From Nakamurella flavida (lineage in GTDB: Bacteria; Actinomycetota; Actinomycetes; Mycobacteriales; Nakamurellaceae), in contig NZ_JAUSQV010000001.1 of NCBI RefSeq assembly GCF_030811475.1, positions 744,001 through 808,000 of the forward strand: a stretch of 64,000 bases of DNA. Reading direction: 5' to 3'. A program made the position numbers and the translations under genes. The notes under the pieces were generated by a model. That model was not told where the DNA came from and did no database searches. It worked only from the letters and a program-made list of their open reading frames with translations. The first letter of the stretch is position 1. Each line of letters opens with the position of its first letter. Shown here piece after piece: positions 20,422 to 28,853 of the stretch.

Positions 20422-21230
20422 CCCGACACGTGCCCCCTGTGTTCACCGTGGCCGAACTCGAGGCGGTGCTCGCCCGTGGCTGGCGGGGCCTCACCGAGGT
20501 CGAGCTCGGCGGCTGGCTGCTGCGGGCCGCGGACGGGTTCACCTCCCGGGCGAACTCCGTGCTGCCCCTGGGACCTCCCGGTCGCGACCTGCCGGCGGCG
20601 CTCGCCGTGGTCGAGTCGTTCTACCGGGAACGGGGCCTGCCCCCCACGGTGCAGGTGCCCGTCGACGCACCGGGGTCGCCCCTGGCCCGGTTGGACACCA
20701 CCCTGGCCGAACGCGGCTGGACCGTGCTCACCCCCAACCTGGTGATGACGGCCGACCTCGACGTCCTGACGACCCGGCTGCCGCCGGGTCCGGACGCGTT
20801 CCTGGTCACCACCGCCGTCCCGGACGAGGAGTGGCTGACCGGCTACCTCTACCGCGGGACGTCGCTGCCCCCGCATGCCCGGAAGGTGCTGGTGGCCACC
20901 GATCTCCCGGTCTTCGCCTCGATCCGGGATGCCCGGGGCCAGGCCGGCGTGGCCCGGGGTGCGGTGAACGACGGGTGGCTGGGCATCTCCGCGGTGACCG
21001 TCTCTCCCGACCGGCGACGGGAGGGTGTCGGCACCCGGCTGATGGCCGGGCTGGCGCGGTGGGGCGGGATGCACGGCGCCGCCCGGGTCGCCCTGCAGGT
21101 CGACGGGGGCAACGAGGCGGCGCTTACGCTGTACCGGGGGCTGGGTTTCACCGTCCACCACGGGTACCACTACCGGCGCGCGCCGGACGGGTCGGCGACG
21201 GGCGCCTCGTCCGGCACACTTCCCGGGTGA
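20418..21230 (+). CDS. GNAT family N-acetyltransferase
   Basis: This 270-residue protein has a C-terminal GNAT domain (about residues 120-260). The acetyl-CoA pyrophosphate loop is recognisable in VSPDRRREGVGTRLMAGLARW and the closing strand in NEAALTLYRGLGFTVHHGYHYR. The N-terminal 115 residues are conserved only loosely (WRGLTEVELGGWLLRAADGFT) and probably form the substrate domain. The acceptor is unknown. It overlaps the upstream MFS gene and the downstream small exported-protein gene by 4 bp each. Confidence 0.88.
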   Translation: MTRHVPPVFTVAELEAVLARGWRGLTEVELGGWLLRAADGFTSRANSVLPLGPPGRDLPAALAVVESFYRERGLPPTVQVPVDAPGSPLARLDTTLAERGWTVLTPNLVMTADLDVLTTRLPPGPDAFLVTTAVPDEEWLTGYLYRGTSLPPHARKVLVATDLPVFASIRDARGQAGVARGAVNDGWLGISAVTVSPDRRREGVGTRLMAGLARWGGMHGAARVALQVDGGNEAALTLYRGLGFTVHHGYHYRRAPDGSATGASSGTLPG

Positions 21231-21784
21231 GTCGTCATACCGTGCGCGCCCGCCTCCTCGCCCTGACCCTGTCCGCTGTCGTCGCCGCGACGACCGCGGC
21301 GTGCGGATCGACCGAGCAGGCGCTGCGGGCGGAGGCGGCGGAGACCGCGACGTCCGGCGGGACGACCGTCGAGAACCCGGCGGACGACCTGCCGGGCTTG
21401 TCGGCCTGCCGGCAGGACGGCATGTTCACCCTGCTGTCCGGCCTCGTCGAGGCCGTGAACGCGCACGACCCGGCCGCGGTGTCCGAGATCTTCACCTCCG
21501 ACGCCCGGTGGAGTGTCTACGACCATTTCGGCAGCAACGCCCTGGTCGGGTCCGCGGCCCTCGGCGGCTTCGCGACCGAGGTCGGTCAGCGCGGGGACCG
21601 CTGGACGTTGACCGGCATCGAACCGCCCGAGGAGGACCTCGACGCGACCCCGCCGGTGGCCACCTCCGTGGTCCGGGTGACGGTGACCGCGGCCGGCCGC
21701 ACCCTCGAGCGACGGGCCAAGGTGACGGTCGACTGTTCCAGCGGGCGGCTGGAGCGGATGGCCGGACCGCACTCGATCGGCTGA
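21227..21784 (+). CDS. Small exported protein with a SnoaL/NTF2-like domain (putative lipoprotein)
   Basis: The 185-residue product starts with a basic N-terminus and a hydrophobic helix ending at TTAACGS, an imperfect lipobox, so it is probably secreted and perhaps lipidated. After a short low-complexity linker, FTLLSGLVEAVNAHDPAAV and the following strands resemble an NTF2/SnoaL-like cone fold, which could bind a small ligand. I cannot assign a reaction. The GTG overlaps the GNAT stop (GTGA), making it the third gene of the MFS-GNAT unit. Confidence 0.65.
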   Translation: MSRHTVRARLLALTLSAVVAATTAACGSTEQALRAEAAETATSGGTTVENPADDLPGLSACRQDGMFTLLSGLVEAVNAHDPAAVSEIFTSDARWSVYDHFGSNALVGSAALGGFATEVGQRGDRWTLTGIEPPEEDLDATPPVATSVVRVTVTAAGRTLERRAKVTVDCSSGRLERMAGPHSIG

Positions 21785-21798
21785 GGCGCCCGACTGTG

Positions 21799-22179
21799 TC
21801 AGGAGCCGGGGAGGAACAGGCAGAACGGGTGGCCGGCCGGGTCGAGGTACACCCGGACGCCGTCCTCGAACTGGTGCTCGGACAGGCGGGCCCCGCAGGC
21901 CAGAGCGTGCGCCCCGGCCTCGTCCAGGTCGTCGACCAGGAAGTCCAGGTGCAGCATCATCTGCTGCCCACCCGGTGCGGGCGGCCACACCGGCGGGACG
22001 TGGTCGGGTTCGGTCTGGAAGGACAGTCCCTGCGCCGGCCCGCGGAGCTTGACCCAGTCGGGTTCGTCCGCGACCGTCTCCCAGCCCAGCAGGTCCCGGT
22101 AGAAGCGGGCGAGCTCCTGGGCCGAGGCAGCCCCGAGCACGATGGAGGCCAGGGTGATGCGCGGGCGTCCGGCGGTCAT
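21799..22179 (-). CDS. VOC (glyoxalase/bleomycin-resistance) family protein
   Basis: A 126-residue vicinal-oxygen-chelate protein. ITLASIVLGAASAQELARFYRDLLGW is the typical opening beta-alpha segment (given here as the first helix after residue 8). MMLHLDFLVDDLDEAGAHAL opens the second beta-alpha-beta-beta-beta module and VYLDPAGHPFCLF closes it. The metal ligands His and Glu are plausible but the substrate is unknown. The ATG has GGGGGAG 3 nt upstream. It follows hisI by 17 bp on the same strand, so it is probably co-transcribed with hisF-hisI. Confidence 0.82.
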   Translation of the reverse strand: MTAGRPRITLASIVLGAASAQELARFYRDLLGWETVADEPDWVKLRGPAQGLSFQTEPDHVPPVWPPAPGGQQMMLHLDFLVDDLDEAGAHALACGARLSEHQFEDGVRVYLDPAGHPFCLFLPGS

Positions 22180-22195
22180 GAGCTCCCCCAGGTCG

Positions 22196-22549
22196 TCATG
22201 CGGTGGTCGGCAGCGACCCGTCGTCGAAGCAGGTCCGGGTGCCGGTATGGCAGGCGGCGCCGGTCTGGTCGACCAGCACGAGCAGGGCGTCGCCGTCGCA
22301 GTCGCGCCGCACCTCGACGACACGTTGCACGTGCCCGGAGGTGTCGCCCTTGACCCAGAACTCCTGGCGCGAGCGGGACCAGTAGGTGGCCCGGCCGGTG
22401 GTCAACGTCCGGGTGACCGCCTCGGCGTTCATCCAGGCGACCATCAGCACCTCCCGGGTGTCGTACTGCTGGGCGACCGCGCAGACCAGCCCGGCGGCGT
22501 CGAAGCGCAGCCCGTCGACCGCGGTGACCACCTCGGCGTCGGCGGTCAT
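22196..22549 (-). CDS. hisI: Phosphoribosyl-AMP cyclohydrolase
   Basis: HisI opens the purine ring of phosphoribosyl-AMP in the third step of histidine synthesis. The 117 residues are a monofunctional HisI without HisE. Signature segments are [33 protein letters not shown] and the zinc-binding cysteine regions [16 protein letters not shown] and [12 protein letters not shown]. The ATG overlaps the hisF stop by 4 bp. Confidence 0.96.
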   Translation of the reverse strand: MTADAEVVTAVDGLRFDAAGLVCAVAQQYDTREVLMVAWMNAEAVTRTLTTGRATYWSRSRQEFWVKGDTSGHVQRVVEVRRDCDGDALLVLVDQTGAACHTGTRTCFDDGSLPTTA

Positions 22550-23340
22550 GCCGGGACCGCCGTGCGGCGGACCGGGTAGCCGTCCTGGGCCAGCCGTTGT
22601 TTGACCTGATCGATGCTCAGCTCGCCGAAGTGGAAGACCGAGGCGGCGAGGACGGCGTCGGCCCCGGCGGCGACGGCCGCCGGGAAGTGCTCCAGCGTGC
22701 CGGCACCCCCGGATGCGATGAGCGGGATGCCCACGGTGCGGCGGAGCTCGGCCAGCATCGCGGTGTCGAAACCGTCCTTGGTGCCGTCGCTGTCCATGGA
22801 GGTCAACAGGATCTCCCCCGCGCCGGCCTGCTCGGCCTGGCGCGCCCAGGCGACCGCGTCGATGCCGGTGCCCTTGCGGCCTCCGTGGGTGGTGACCTCG
22901 AAACCGGACGGGCAGGCCGGTTCGTGGTCGACCGAGACCCGGCGGGCGTCGATGGCCAGCACCACGCACTGGGAACCGAACCGGTCGGCCGCCTCGGACA
23001 GGAACTCCGGGCGGGCCACGGCCGCGGAGTTGATCGACACCTTGTCGGCGCCCGCGCGGAGCAGGGCGTTGATGTCGTCCGTGGTGCGCACACCACCGCC
23101 GACGGTGAGCGGGATGAACACCTGTTCGGCAGTGCGCCGGATCATCTCGTAGGCGCTGGCGCGGTTGTCGCTGGTCGCGGTGATGTCCAGGAAGGTGAGC
23201 TCGTCGGCGCCCTCGGCGTCGTACCGGCGGGCCAGTTCCACCGGGTCGCCGGCGTCGCGAAGGTCGACGAAGTTGACGCCCTTGACCACCCGGCCCTCGG
23301 ACACGTCCAGACAGGGGATCACCCGCACCGCGACAGTCAC
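22546..23340 (-). CDS. hisF: Imidazole glycerol phosphate synthase subunit HisF
   Basis: The cyclase subunit of IGP synthase acts with HisH to make imidazole glycerol phosphate and AICAR. The 264-residue TIM barrel shows the N-terminal catalytic Asp in [19 protein letters not shown]. It also has [11 protein letters not shown], the second catalytic Asp region in [15 protein letters not shown], and [14 protein letters not shown]. No hisH is in the window. The GTG start follows TAGGCT at 7 nt spacing, so hisF begins its own leaderless transcript rather than continuing from upstream his genes. Confidence 0.97.
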   Translation of the reverse strand: MTVAVRVIPCLDVSEGRVVKGVNFVDLRDAGDPVELARRYDAEGADELTFLDITATSDNRASAYEMIRRTAEQVFIPLTVGGGVRTTDDINALLRAGADKVSINSAAVARPEFLSEAADRFGSQCVVLAIDARRVSVDHEPACPSGFEVTTHGGRKGTGIDAVAWARQAEQAGAGEILLTSMDSDGTKDGFDTAMLAELRRTVGIPLIASGGAGTLEHFPAAVAAGADAVLAASVFHFGELSIDQVKQRLAQDGYPVRRTAVPA

Positions 23341-23347
23341 GCCGAAC

Positions 23348-23353
23348 AGCCTA
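23348..23353 (-). promoter_or_regulatory. Leaderless -10 element (TAGGCT) of hisF
   Basis: TAGGCT on the minus strand is 7 nt from the GTG start with no Shine-Dalgarno between them. Confidence 0.5.
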
Positions 23354-23397
23354 CGAGCCCTCGCGGGATCTGCCGGACGCGCGGCGGGGAGACCCGC

Positions 23398-24432
23398 TCA
23401 ACCGGCGTCGGCGAGCACCACGACCTTCACCTGGCGGCCGCTCGAGGCGTCCTCGAAGGCCTCGGCGACCCGGCTCAGCGGGTACTGCGCGGTGATCATG
23501 TCCGCCGGCCGGACCAGGTCGGCCTCGAGCATGGCGATGGCGTCCCGGTAGTCCTCCCGGATGTAGGTGGCGCTGCCCTGGATGCGGACCTGCAGGTCCT
23601 GGATCTCCGGGAGCGGCACGGTGACCGGGGCGGCGGGGACGCCCACCACGACCACGGTGCCGCCCTTGAACGCGAGCGCCATGGCCTGGTCCACGGTGGC
23701 CTGCACCGACACGCAGTCGAAGACGACGTCGGCGCTGCCCCCGAGATCGGCCCGGACGTCGTCGACCAGCCCCGCGGACGCGGCGTCGTGCACGGAGTCG
23801 GCGCCCAGCCGGAGCGCGAGATCCCTTTTGCTGTCCAGGGTCTCGCTGACGGCGATGCGGGCGGCGCCGGCGCGGCGGGCCGCGGCCAGGGTGAGCAGGC
23901 CGATGGTGCCGGCGCCCAGGATCGCCACCGTCCGCCCGGTCAGGTCGGGGCCGGCCAGCCGGACCGCGTGCACCGGGGTGGAGAGGGGCTCGATGAGCAC
24001 GGCCTGCAGATCGGTCAGCGCGTCCGGCACCGGGACCAGGCGGTCGGCCGGGATGACGAACTCGTCGGCCAGCCCACCCGTCGGTGCGGTGCAGCCGAAG
24101 AAGGACATGGTGGCGCACAGGTTGTAGCGACCGTCCCGGCAGTACTTGCAGTGCCCGCAGGCCAGGATGGGTTCGACGACGACGCGGCTGCCGACGGCGA
24201 GATCGACTCCGTCGCCGACCGCCCGGACGACACCGACGACCTCGTGTCCCGGGTGGTACGGCAAGGGCACGAAGGGATGTCGACCGTGGGAGGCGTGCAC
24301 GTCCGATCCGCAGACACCCACCACGACCATGGTCACGAGGGCCTCGCCGGCGGCGGGGGTGGGAACGGCGGCGGGCACCAGATCGACCTGCCCGGGGGCG
24401 GTGACGACGACCTGGCGAACGGTGGCAGGCAT
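23398..24432 (-). CDS. Zinc-dependent alcohol dehydrogenase (MDR family)
   Basis: A 344-residue medium-chain dehydrogenase/reductase resembling sorbitol, idonate or threonine dehydrogenases. The N-terminal GroES-like domain has the catalytic zinc region GVCGSDVHAS and HPGHEVVG and the four structural-zinc cysteines in CGHCKYCRDGRYNLC. The Rossmann fold starts at TVAILGAGTIGLLTLAAA. NAD(P)-dependent oxidation of a polyol or sugar alcohol is inferred. The ATG has GGAG about 7 nt upstream. It is divergent from a second MDR gene with a palindrome between them. Confidence 0.87.
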   Translation of the reverse strand: MPATVRQVVVTAPGQVDLVPAAVPTPAAGEALVTMVVVGVCGSDVHASHGRHPFVPLPYHPGHEVVGVVRAVGDGVDLAVGSRVVVEPILACGHCKYCRDGRYNLCATMSFFGCTAPTGGLADEFVIPADRLVPVPDALTDLQAVLIEPLSTPVHAVRLAGPDLTGRTVAILGAGTIGLLTLAAARRAGAARIAVSETLDSKRDLALRLGADSVHDAASAGLVDDVRADLGGSADVVFDCVSVQATVDQAMALAFKGGTVVVVGVPAAPVTVPLPEIQDLQVRIQGSATYIREDYRDAIAMLEADLVRPADMITAQYPLSRVAEAFEDASSGRQVKVVVLADAG

Positions 24433-24478
24433 GGCGGGCTCCGGTTCTGCGCCGGGAGGGCCTGGCCCGGGCCCGCGC

Positions 24479-24507
24479 ACCGTAGCCCGCACGACCCCCG
24501 TGTGTCA
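24479..24507 (-). promoter_or_regulatory. Candidate promoter of the minus-strand dehydrogenase
   Basis: On the minus strand TGACAC (-35, 24507-24502) and TACGGT (-10, 24484-24479) are separated by exactly 17 bp. The -35 lies inside the palindrome shared with the opposite promoter. Confidence 0.55.
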
Positions 24508-24516
24508 CCGGTGACA
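24503..24516. promoter_or_regulatory. 14-bp perfect palindromic operator (TGTCACCGGTGACA)
   Basis: The palindrome TGTCACCGGTGACA sits midway between the two divergent dehydrogenase genes and overlaps the -35 hexamers of both candidate promoters, the position expected for a repressor that controls both. No regulator gene is adjacent. Confidence 0.6.
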
Positions 24517-24540
24517 TGTCCGGCCCGGATGTCCTACGCT
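24512..24540 (+). promoter_or_regulatory. Candidate promoter of the plus-strand dehydrogenase
   Basis: TGACAT (24512-24517) and TACGCT (24535-24540) are separated by 17 bp. The start codon lies about 90 bp downstream, giving a leader with an AGGAAGG site. Confidence 0.55.
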
Positions 24541-24632
24541 CCACGGACCGCCGCTCACCGACCGCGCCCGCGGGCGTGCCCGTCGACGTGTGTCCCGTTG
24601 CGGTGACGTCCCCGGCAGGAAGGTGCCCGTCC

Positions 24633-25658
24633 ATGAAGGCCGTGCTGTACAGCGGAGCCGGCGACTACGCCGTCACGGAGGTGCCGACGCCCAGTCCGGC
24701 CGCCGGTGAGGTGCTCGTCAAGGTCACCCAGGTCGGGGTGTGCGGCACCGATCAGCACATCCACCACGGCGAGTTCGGCGCGAAGTTCCCGCTCATCCCC
24801 GGCCACGAGGTGGTGGGCACGGTCGCCGAGATCGGTGCGGGCGTCACCCGGGTCACCGTCGGCCAGCAGGTCGCGGTGAACCCGAACATCCCCTGCCGCT
24901 CGTGCTCGTACTGCCTGTCCGGCCGGTTCATCCTGTGCGAGAACGCGCTGGCCCTGGGCGTCAACCAGCCCGGCTTCTTCGCCGAGTACGCCTGCGCCGA
25001 CGAGAATCTCGTGTTCTCCGCGGAGGGCCTGGACCCGGACACCGCGGTGTTCACCGAACCGGCCGCGTGCGCGATGCACGGCCTGGAGACCGCGCAGGTC
25101 CGGCCGGGGTCGACCGCCCTGGTGCTGGGCGCCGGGCCGACCGGCCTGCTGCTCGCCCAGCTGCTGGCCACCGGCGGCGCGTCGTCGGTGACGGTCGCCG
25201 CGCCGACCGCGTTCAAGCTGGACACCGCCCGTGCCCTGGGCGCGGACAACACCGTGCAGATCGACCGGGACGACGCCGCGGCCAACATCGAGAAGCTGCG
25301 GGCGGCGTCCCCGGACGGGGACGGCTACGACCTGGTCGTCGAGGCGACCGGCTCCCCCGCCGTCGGGGAGATCTGCGTGCCGCTCACCCGCAACGGCGGC
25401 ACCGTGATGATCTACGGGGTGACCGGCGAGGCGGACCGCATCGCGATCTCGCCGTACGACGTGTTCCACCGGGAGATCACCATCAAGGGCTCGTTCGCCG
25501 AGATGACCTCGTTCGGCGCGGCGCTGGCCGCGATGCGCAGCGGGCGGATGAAGACCGACGGCATCATCACGCATCGCTTCACCCTGGACGAGTACCCGCA
25601 GGCCCTGGCCGCCGTCACCGGCGACAAGTCCGCCCACAAGATCGTCATCACCGTCTGA
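24633..25658 (+). CDS. Zinc-dependent alcohol dehydrogenase (MDR family), second copy
   Basis: A 341-residue zinc MDR enzyme, homologous to but clearly different from its divergent neighbour. Catalytic-zinc residues lie in GVCGTDQHIHHGEFG and IPGHEVVG, and the structural zinc site is CRSCSYCLSGRFILC. The cofactor fold begins at ALVLGAGPTGLLLAQLLA. Sugar-alcohol or related secondary-alcohol oxidation is the likely role (inference). The ATG follows AGGAAGG; the open frame extends upstream without similarity. The pair may oxidise successive or alternative substrates of one regulated pathway. Confidence 0.88.
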   Translation: MKAVLYSGAGDYAVTEVPTPSPAAGEVLVKVTQVGVCGTDQHIHHGEFGAKFPLIPGHEVVGTVAEIGAGVTRVTVGQQVAVNPNIPCRSCSYCLSGRFILCENALALGVNQPGFFAEYACADENLVFSAEGLDPDTAVFTEPAACAMHGLETAQVRPGSTALVLGAGPTGLLLAQLLATGGASSVTVAAPTAFKLDTARALGADNTVQIDRDDAAANIEKLRAASPDGDGYDLVVEATGSPAVGEICVPLTRNGGTVMIYGVTGEADRIAISPYDVFHREITIKGSFAEMTSFGAALAAMRSGRMKTDGIITHRFTLDEYPQALAAVTGDKSAHKIVITV

Positions 25659-25669
25659 CGGAGCGGATC

Positions 25670-27178
25670 TCAGCGCTGGGCGGCGAACCGCACGGCGGCC
25701 GACGGACCGGGTACGGCCCGGTCCGTCGGGAGTTCCAGCGTGAACAGTGCTCCGGGGGCGCCGTCCGGCCGGGAGCCGCAGTGCACGTCCCCGCCGGAGG
25801 CGCGGGCGATGGCGCGGGCGATGGGCAGGCCCAGTCCGGACCCCTGCCCGGCCCGGGATTCCGACAGCCGGACGAAGCGGTCGAAGATGCGTTCCCGTTC
25901 GGTGTCCGGAACCCCCGGCCCCTGATCGGCGACGAGCAGGGCGACCCGCCCTGGGTCGGCGCCGTCGCGGGTGACCCGGATGTCGACCCGCCCGCCGGGT
26001 GGGCTGACCTTGACGGCGTTGTCGAGCAGGTTGGCGACCGCCCGACGGAGGTCGTCCGGGACGACGCGGACGCGAGCCGCCCCGCCGTCCGCGACGGTCT
26101 CGTCCCGGACGGCCACCTCGACATCGGGGCGACGCAGCGCCACCGCGCGAGCCTCCTGGTCGGCGAGATCACCCAGATCGACGATCTGCGCGGCGGCCGG
26201 AGTGGCGGCGGTGTCCAGGCGGGTCATCACCAGCAGGTCGTCGACCAGCCGGGAGGCCCGCCGGGCCTGCCGGACGATCAGCACGAGCCGTTCCTCCCGC
26301 TCGGCGCGACCCAGCAGCTCGGGATCGGCCCGCAGCAGCGAGTCCGACCCGGCGATCACCCCGGCCAGCGGGGTGCGCAGGTCGTGGGAGGCGTCGGCGA
26401 GGAACCGGCGCATCCGCTCCTCGGCCTGCCGGGCGGCCAGTTCCGCCGTCTCCAGCGCGTCCAGCATCTCGTCGAAGGCCTGCGCGGTCCGGCCGAGATC
26501 GGTGTCCGGGTGGGTCGGCCGCAGGCGGCGACCGCGGGCACCGGCGCCGATCCGCTGGGCCAACGAGGTCATCCGCTCCAGCGGGCGCAGGGCGACCCCG
26601 ACCACCCGGACGAGCAGCAGCGCGGCCAGCACCAGGGCGATGGCCCCGGCCACGATCTCGATGGTGCGCAGCACCGACAGCGTGCGGTCGATCTCGTTCT
26701 CGCTCGCCTGCAGGGTCAGCGTCCCGTCGGTCAGCTCGACGGTGGCGGTCAGCGAGCCGTCCTGTTCGGTGACGGTGACCGTCGGTTCGACGCCGGGTTG
26801 CGGCAGCGCCGGCCCCCGCCCGGGGGCGGGTGGGCTCGGCGGCCCGGCGTCGCTCGGTCCCGTTCCGCGACCGATGTACTCCTGCCCCCCGGCGACGAAC
26901 GTGCTGGAGACGCCGGATCCGGAGAGGTTGTCGGCCAGGCTCTGCCCGGTCACCCCCTGCTCCTGGAGGAAGGCGGCGTATCCGGCGCGGTCGTCCAGCC
27001 GGGTGCGCAGATCGGCCCGCAGGGCGTCGCCGAGCAGCGTGGTGACCACCAACCCGAGCACGACGAGCAGGACGGCCAGCAGGGCGACGACCGCGACCAC
27101 CACCCGGGTGCGCAGGGACACCGTGCGCACCGGCCGGTCCGCCGGTTCCTGCGGTGCGGGCACCGCCGGAACCGTCAC
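25670..27178 (-). CDS. Two-component sensor histidine kinase
   Basis: A 502-residue membrane kinase. The order is transmembrane helix (about 23-47), extracytoplasmic sensor region (about 48-175), second helix (about 176-198), HAMP, HisKA with the phosphorylated His near residue 265 in ASHDLRTPLAG, and an HATPase_c domain. ATPase boxes are NLLDNAVKVSPPGG (N), LVADQGPGVPD (G1) and GQGSGLGLPIARAIA (G2). The extracytoplasmic segment contains a Pro-rich stretch. It overlaps the response regulator gene by 4 bp (GTGA). The stimulus is unknown, but the adjacent exported DUF5666 protein may be a target. Confidence 0.95.
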   Translation of the reverse strand: MTVPAVPAPQEPADRPVRTVSLRTRVVVAVVALLAVLLVVLGLVVTTLLGDALRADLRTRLDDRAGYAAFLQEQGVTGQSLADNLSGSGVSSTFVAGGQEYIGRGTGPSDAGPPSPPAPGRGPALPQPGVEPTVTVTEQDGSLTATVELTDGTLTLQASENEIDRTLSVLRTIEIVAGAIALVLAALLLVRVVGVALRPLERMTSLAQRIGAGARGRRLRPTHPDTDLGRTAQAFDEMLDALETAELAARQAEERMRRFLADASHDLRTPLAGVIAGSDSLLRADPELLGRAEREERLVLIVRQARRASRLVDDLLVMTRLDTAATPAAAQIVDLGDLADQEARAVALRRPDVEVAVRDETVADGGAARVRVVPDDLRRAVANLLDNAVKVSPPGGRVDIRVTRDGADPGRVALLVADQGPGVPDTERERIFDRFVRLSESRAGQGSGLGLPIARAIARASGGDVHCGSRPDGAPGALFTLELPTDRAVPGPSAAVRFAAQR

Positions 27179-27888
27179 GACGACGGGGCGCCGGGCGGCG
27201 CGGAGAGCCGGTACCCGATACCGCGGACGGTGTGGATGAGCCGGTCGCCGTGCACCTCCATCTTGCGGCGCAACCCGGACACGAAGGCCTCCACCAGGTT
27301 CGGGTCGTAGGCGTCGTAGCCCCAGACCTGGGTGAGGATCTGCGTCTTGGACAGCACCCGCCCCCGGTTGCGGGCCAGATAGGTGAGCAGCCGCAGTTCG
27401 GTGGCGGTGAGGTCGACGGGCCGGCCGGCCCGGACGACCACCCCGGCGTCCTCGTCGACGACCAGGTCGGACACCTGGATGACGGACGCGGAGAGCCGCC
27501 CGGAGCGACGCAGCACGGCCCGCACCCGGGCGAGCAGCTCGGCCAGCTCGAACGGTTTGACCAGGTAGTCGTCGGCGCCCAGGTCGAAACCGGTGAGCCG
27601 GTCGTCGACCCCGTCGCGCGCGGTCACGAAGACCACCGGGATGTCGGCCTCCCCCCGCAGCACGCGGGCGAGCTCGAACCCGGAACGGCCGGGCAGCATG
27701 ACGTCCAGGATGGCCAGGTCGGGGCGGTGACCGGACACCACCTCCAGCACGCGCTCGCCGTCGGCGAGGGTGGCGACCACGTAACCGTTGTCGCGCAGGG
27801 CGTCGGCGACGACGGTGCGCAGGGTCTCGTCGTCCTCGACGAGCAGGACCCGGGCGGGGGTGTCAGCAGGGGCGTTCACGGTGACCAC
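27175..27888 (-). CDS. OmpR/PhoB-family response regulator
   Basis: A 237-residue transcription factor with an N-terminal receiver (acidic pair in LLVEDDETLR, phosphoacceptor near residue 62 in AILDVMLPGRSG, Lys in LVKPFEL) and a C-terminal winged helix. The DNA-binding domain shows LTATELRLLTYLARNRGRVLS and VEAFVSGLRRKME followed by IHTVRGIGYRL. It is the partner of the overlapping kinase. GTG at 27888 is taken as start; GTG at 27879 is possible. Direct repeats with 11-bp spacing just upstream are plausible binding sites for autoregulation and for the divergent gene. Confidence 0.95.
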   Translation of the reverse strand: MVTVNAPADTPARVLLVEDDETLRTVVADALRDNGYVVATLADGERVLEVVSGHRPDLAILDVMLPGRSGFELARVLRGEADIPVVFVTARDGVDDRLTGFDLGADDYLVKPFELAELLARVRAVLRRSGRLSASVIQVSDLVVDEDAGVVVRAGRPVDLTATELRLLTYLARNRGRVLSKTQILTQVWGYDAYDPNLVEAFVSGLRRKMEVHGDRLIHTVRGIGYRLSAPPGAPSS

Positions 27889-27901
27889 TCTGCCCGCCGA
27901 C

Positions 27902-27977
27902 CCTGAGGTTCCGCTGAGGGCTCCGCCCGGTGCCTCCTGATTCAGGTCCGCTTCAGGAGGGGCACGCAGTCTTCAGG
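27902..27977. promoter_or_regulatory. Direct-repeat array, probable response-regulator binding sites
   Basis: Two pairs of hexamers have starts exactly 11 bp apart: CTGAGG at 27903 and 27914, and TTCAGG at 27941 and 27952. A further TTCAGG lies at 27972. Head-to-tail hexamers with 11-bp periodicity are the normal site type for OmpR/PhoB dimers. The array sits between the regulator gene and the divergent DUF5666 gene. Confidence 0.55.
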
Positions 27978-28027
27978 GAGTCCGAGCGGCGACCGCCCCC
28001 GGACCTCCCGAAGCGAAGGGCTCCACC

Positions 28028-28768
28028 ATGTCGAGCACCCTGCCCGCCGGCCACCCCCTGGCCGCGGCCCCGTCCGCCTCCCCCCGTCGCCGGACCCTGC
28101 GCGGTCTGACCGTGGCCGCCGCCATCTCCGCCGCCCTCATCGGTGGCGGCGCCGCGTACGCCTCGGCCGACGAGGGCGGTTCGGTCGATCCGTCGGCCAC
28201 GTCCAGCTCCGCCCCGGCCGCCCCCGGCACCGACGGCACCGCCCCGGCCGCGCCCATGGCCCCCGCCGACGGCACGGCCACCCCGCCCGCCCCCAAGCCG
28301 CACATCGACGGCACCGTCGTCTCCGCCGGCGGCGGCACCATCGTGGTCACCGACCGCGAGGGCTTCACCCGGACCATCCACACCACGAGCAGCACCACCT
28401 ACGGCGAGGGCCTGAGCGCCGACCTCGCCGCAGGCACCGAGATCCACGCCGAGGGCACCGTCGACTCCGACGGCACCTCCCTGCTCGCCACCGCCGTGAA
28501 CACCGCCCCGACCCCGCCGGCGCCGGGTGAGGGCCCCGGCAAGGGCGGCCCGCTGGGTGACGGCAACGCCCCGACCCCGCCCGCCCCGCCGGCCGACGGC
28601 TCGGCGCCCACCCCGCCCGCGGACGGGTCTCTGCCCACCCCGCCGGCTCCCCCGGCCGACGGCACCGCCCCCACCCCGCCCGCCGACGGGTCCCTGCCCA
28701 CTCCGCCCGCGCCGGGCAGCGCCACCAGCACGGCGCCGACCACCAGCGCGCCGACCACCACCAGCTGA
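28028..28768 (+). CDS. Exported proline-rich protein with DUF5666 domain
   Basis: A 246-residue secreted or membrane-tethered protein. A basic N-terminus and hydrophobic helix (about 24-45, ending GGAAYASADEG) form a signal sequence. After a linker, KPHIDGTVVSAGGGTIVVTDREGF is a DUF5666-like beta domain (about 95-160). The C-terminal third is made of tandem PTPPADGS/PTPPAPPADG units ending in Ser/Thr. It lies opposite the two-component genes and shares their direct-repeat array, so it is a likely regulon member. GAAGGG precedes the ATG. Cell-wall association is inference. Confidence 0.75.
   Translation: MSSTLPAGHPLAAAPSASPRRRTLRGLTVAAAISAALIGGGAAYASADEGGSVDPSATSSSAPAAPGTDGTAPAAPMAPADGTATPPAPKPHIDGTVVSAGGGTIVVTDREGFTRTIHTTSSTTYGEGLSADLAAGTEIHAEGTVDSDGTSLLATAVNTAPTPPAPGEGPGKGGPLGDGNAPTPPAPPADGSAPTPPADGSLPTPPAPPADGTAPTPPADGSLPTPPAPGSATSTAPTTSAPTTTS
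28560..28720. repeat. Pro-rich tandem coding repeat
   Basis: Degenerate repeats of roughly 30-60 bp encode PTPPADGS and PTPPAPPADG units in the exported DUF5666 protein. They are imperfect and in frame. Confidence 0.7.
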
Positions 28769-28816
28769 GCCGAGCTCGGCTCGTCCCCACGGACGACCGG
28801 GTCAGGACAGCACGCG

Positions 28817-28853
28817 AGCGGGCCGCCGGTCGATCTCCGACCGGCGGCCCGCT
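28817..28853 (+). terminator. Strong terminator-like hairpin after the DUF5666 gene
   Basis: A perfect 16-bp stem (AGCGGGCCGCCGGTCG and complement) with a 5-nt ATCTC loop lies 48 bp past the stop codon. It lacks a U tract but is the strongest structure in this gap. Confidence 0.7.
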
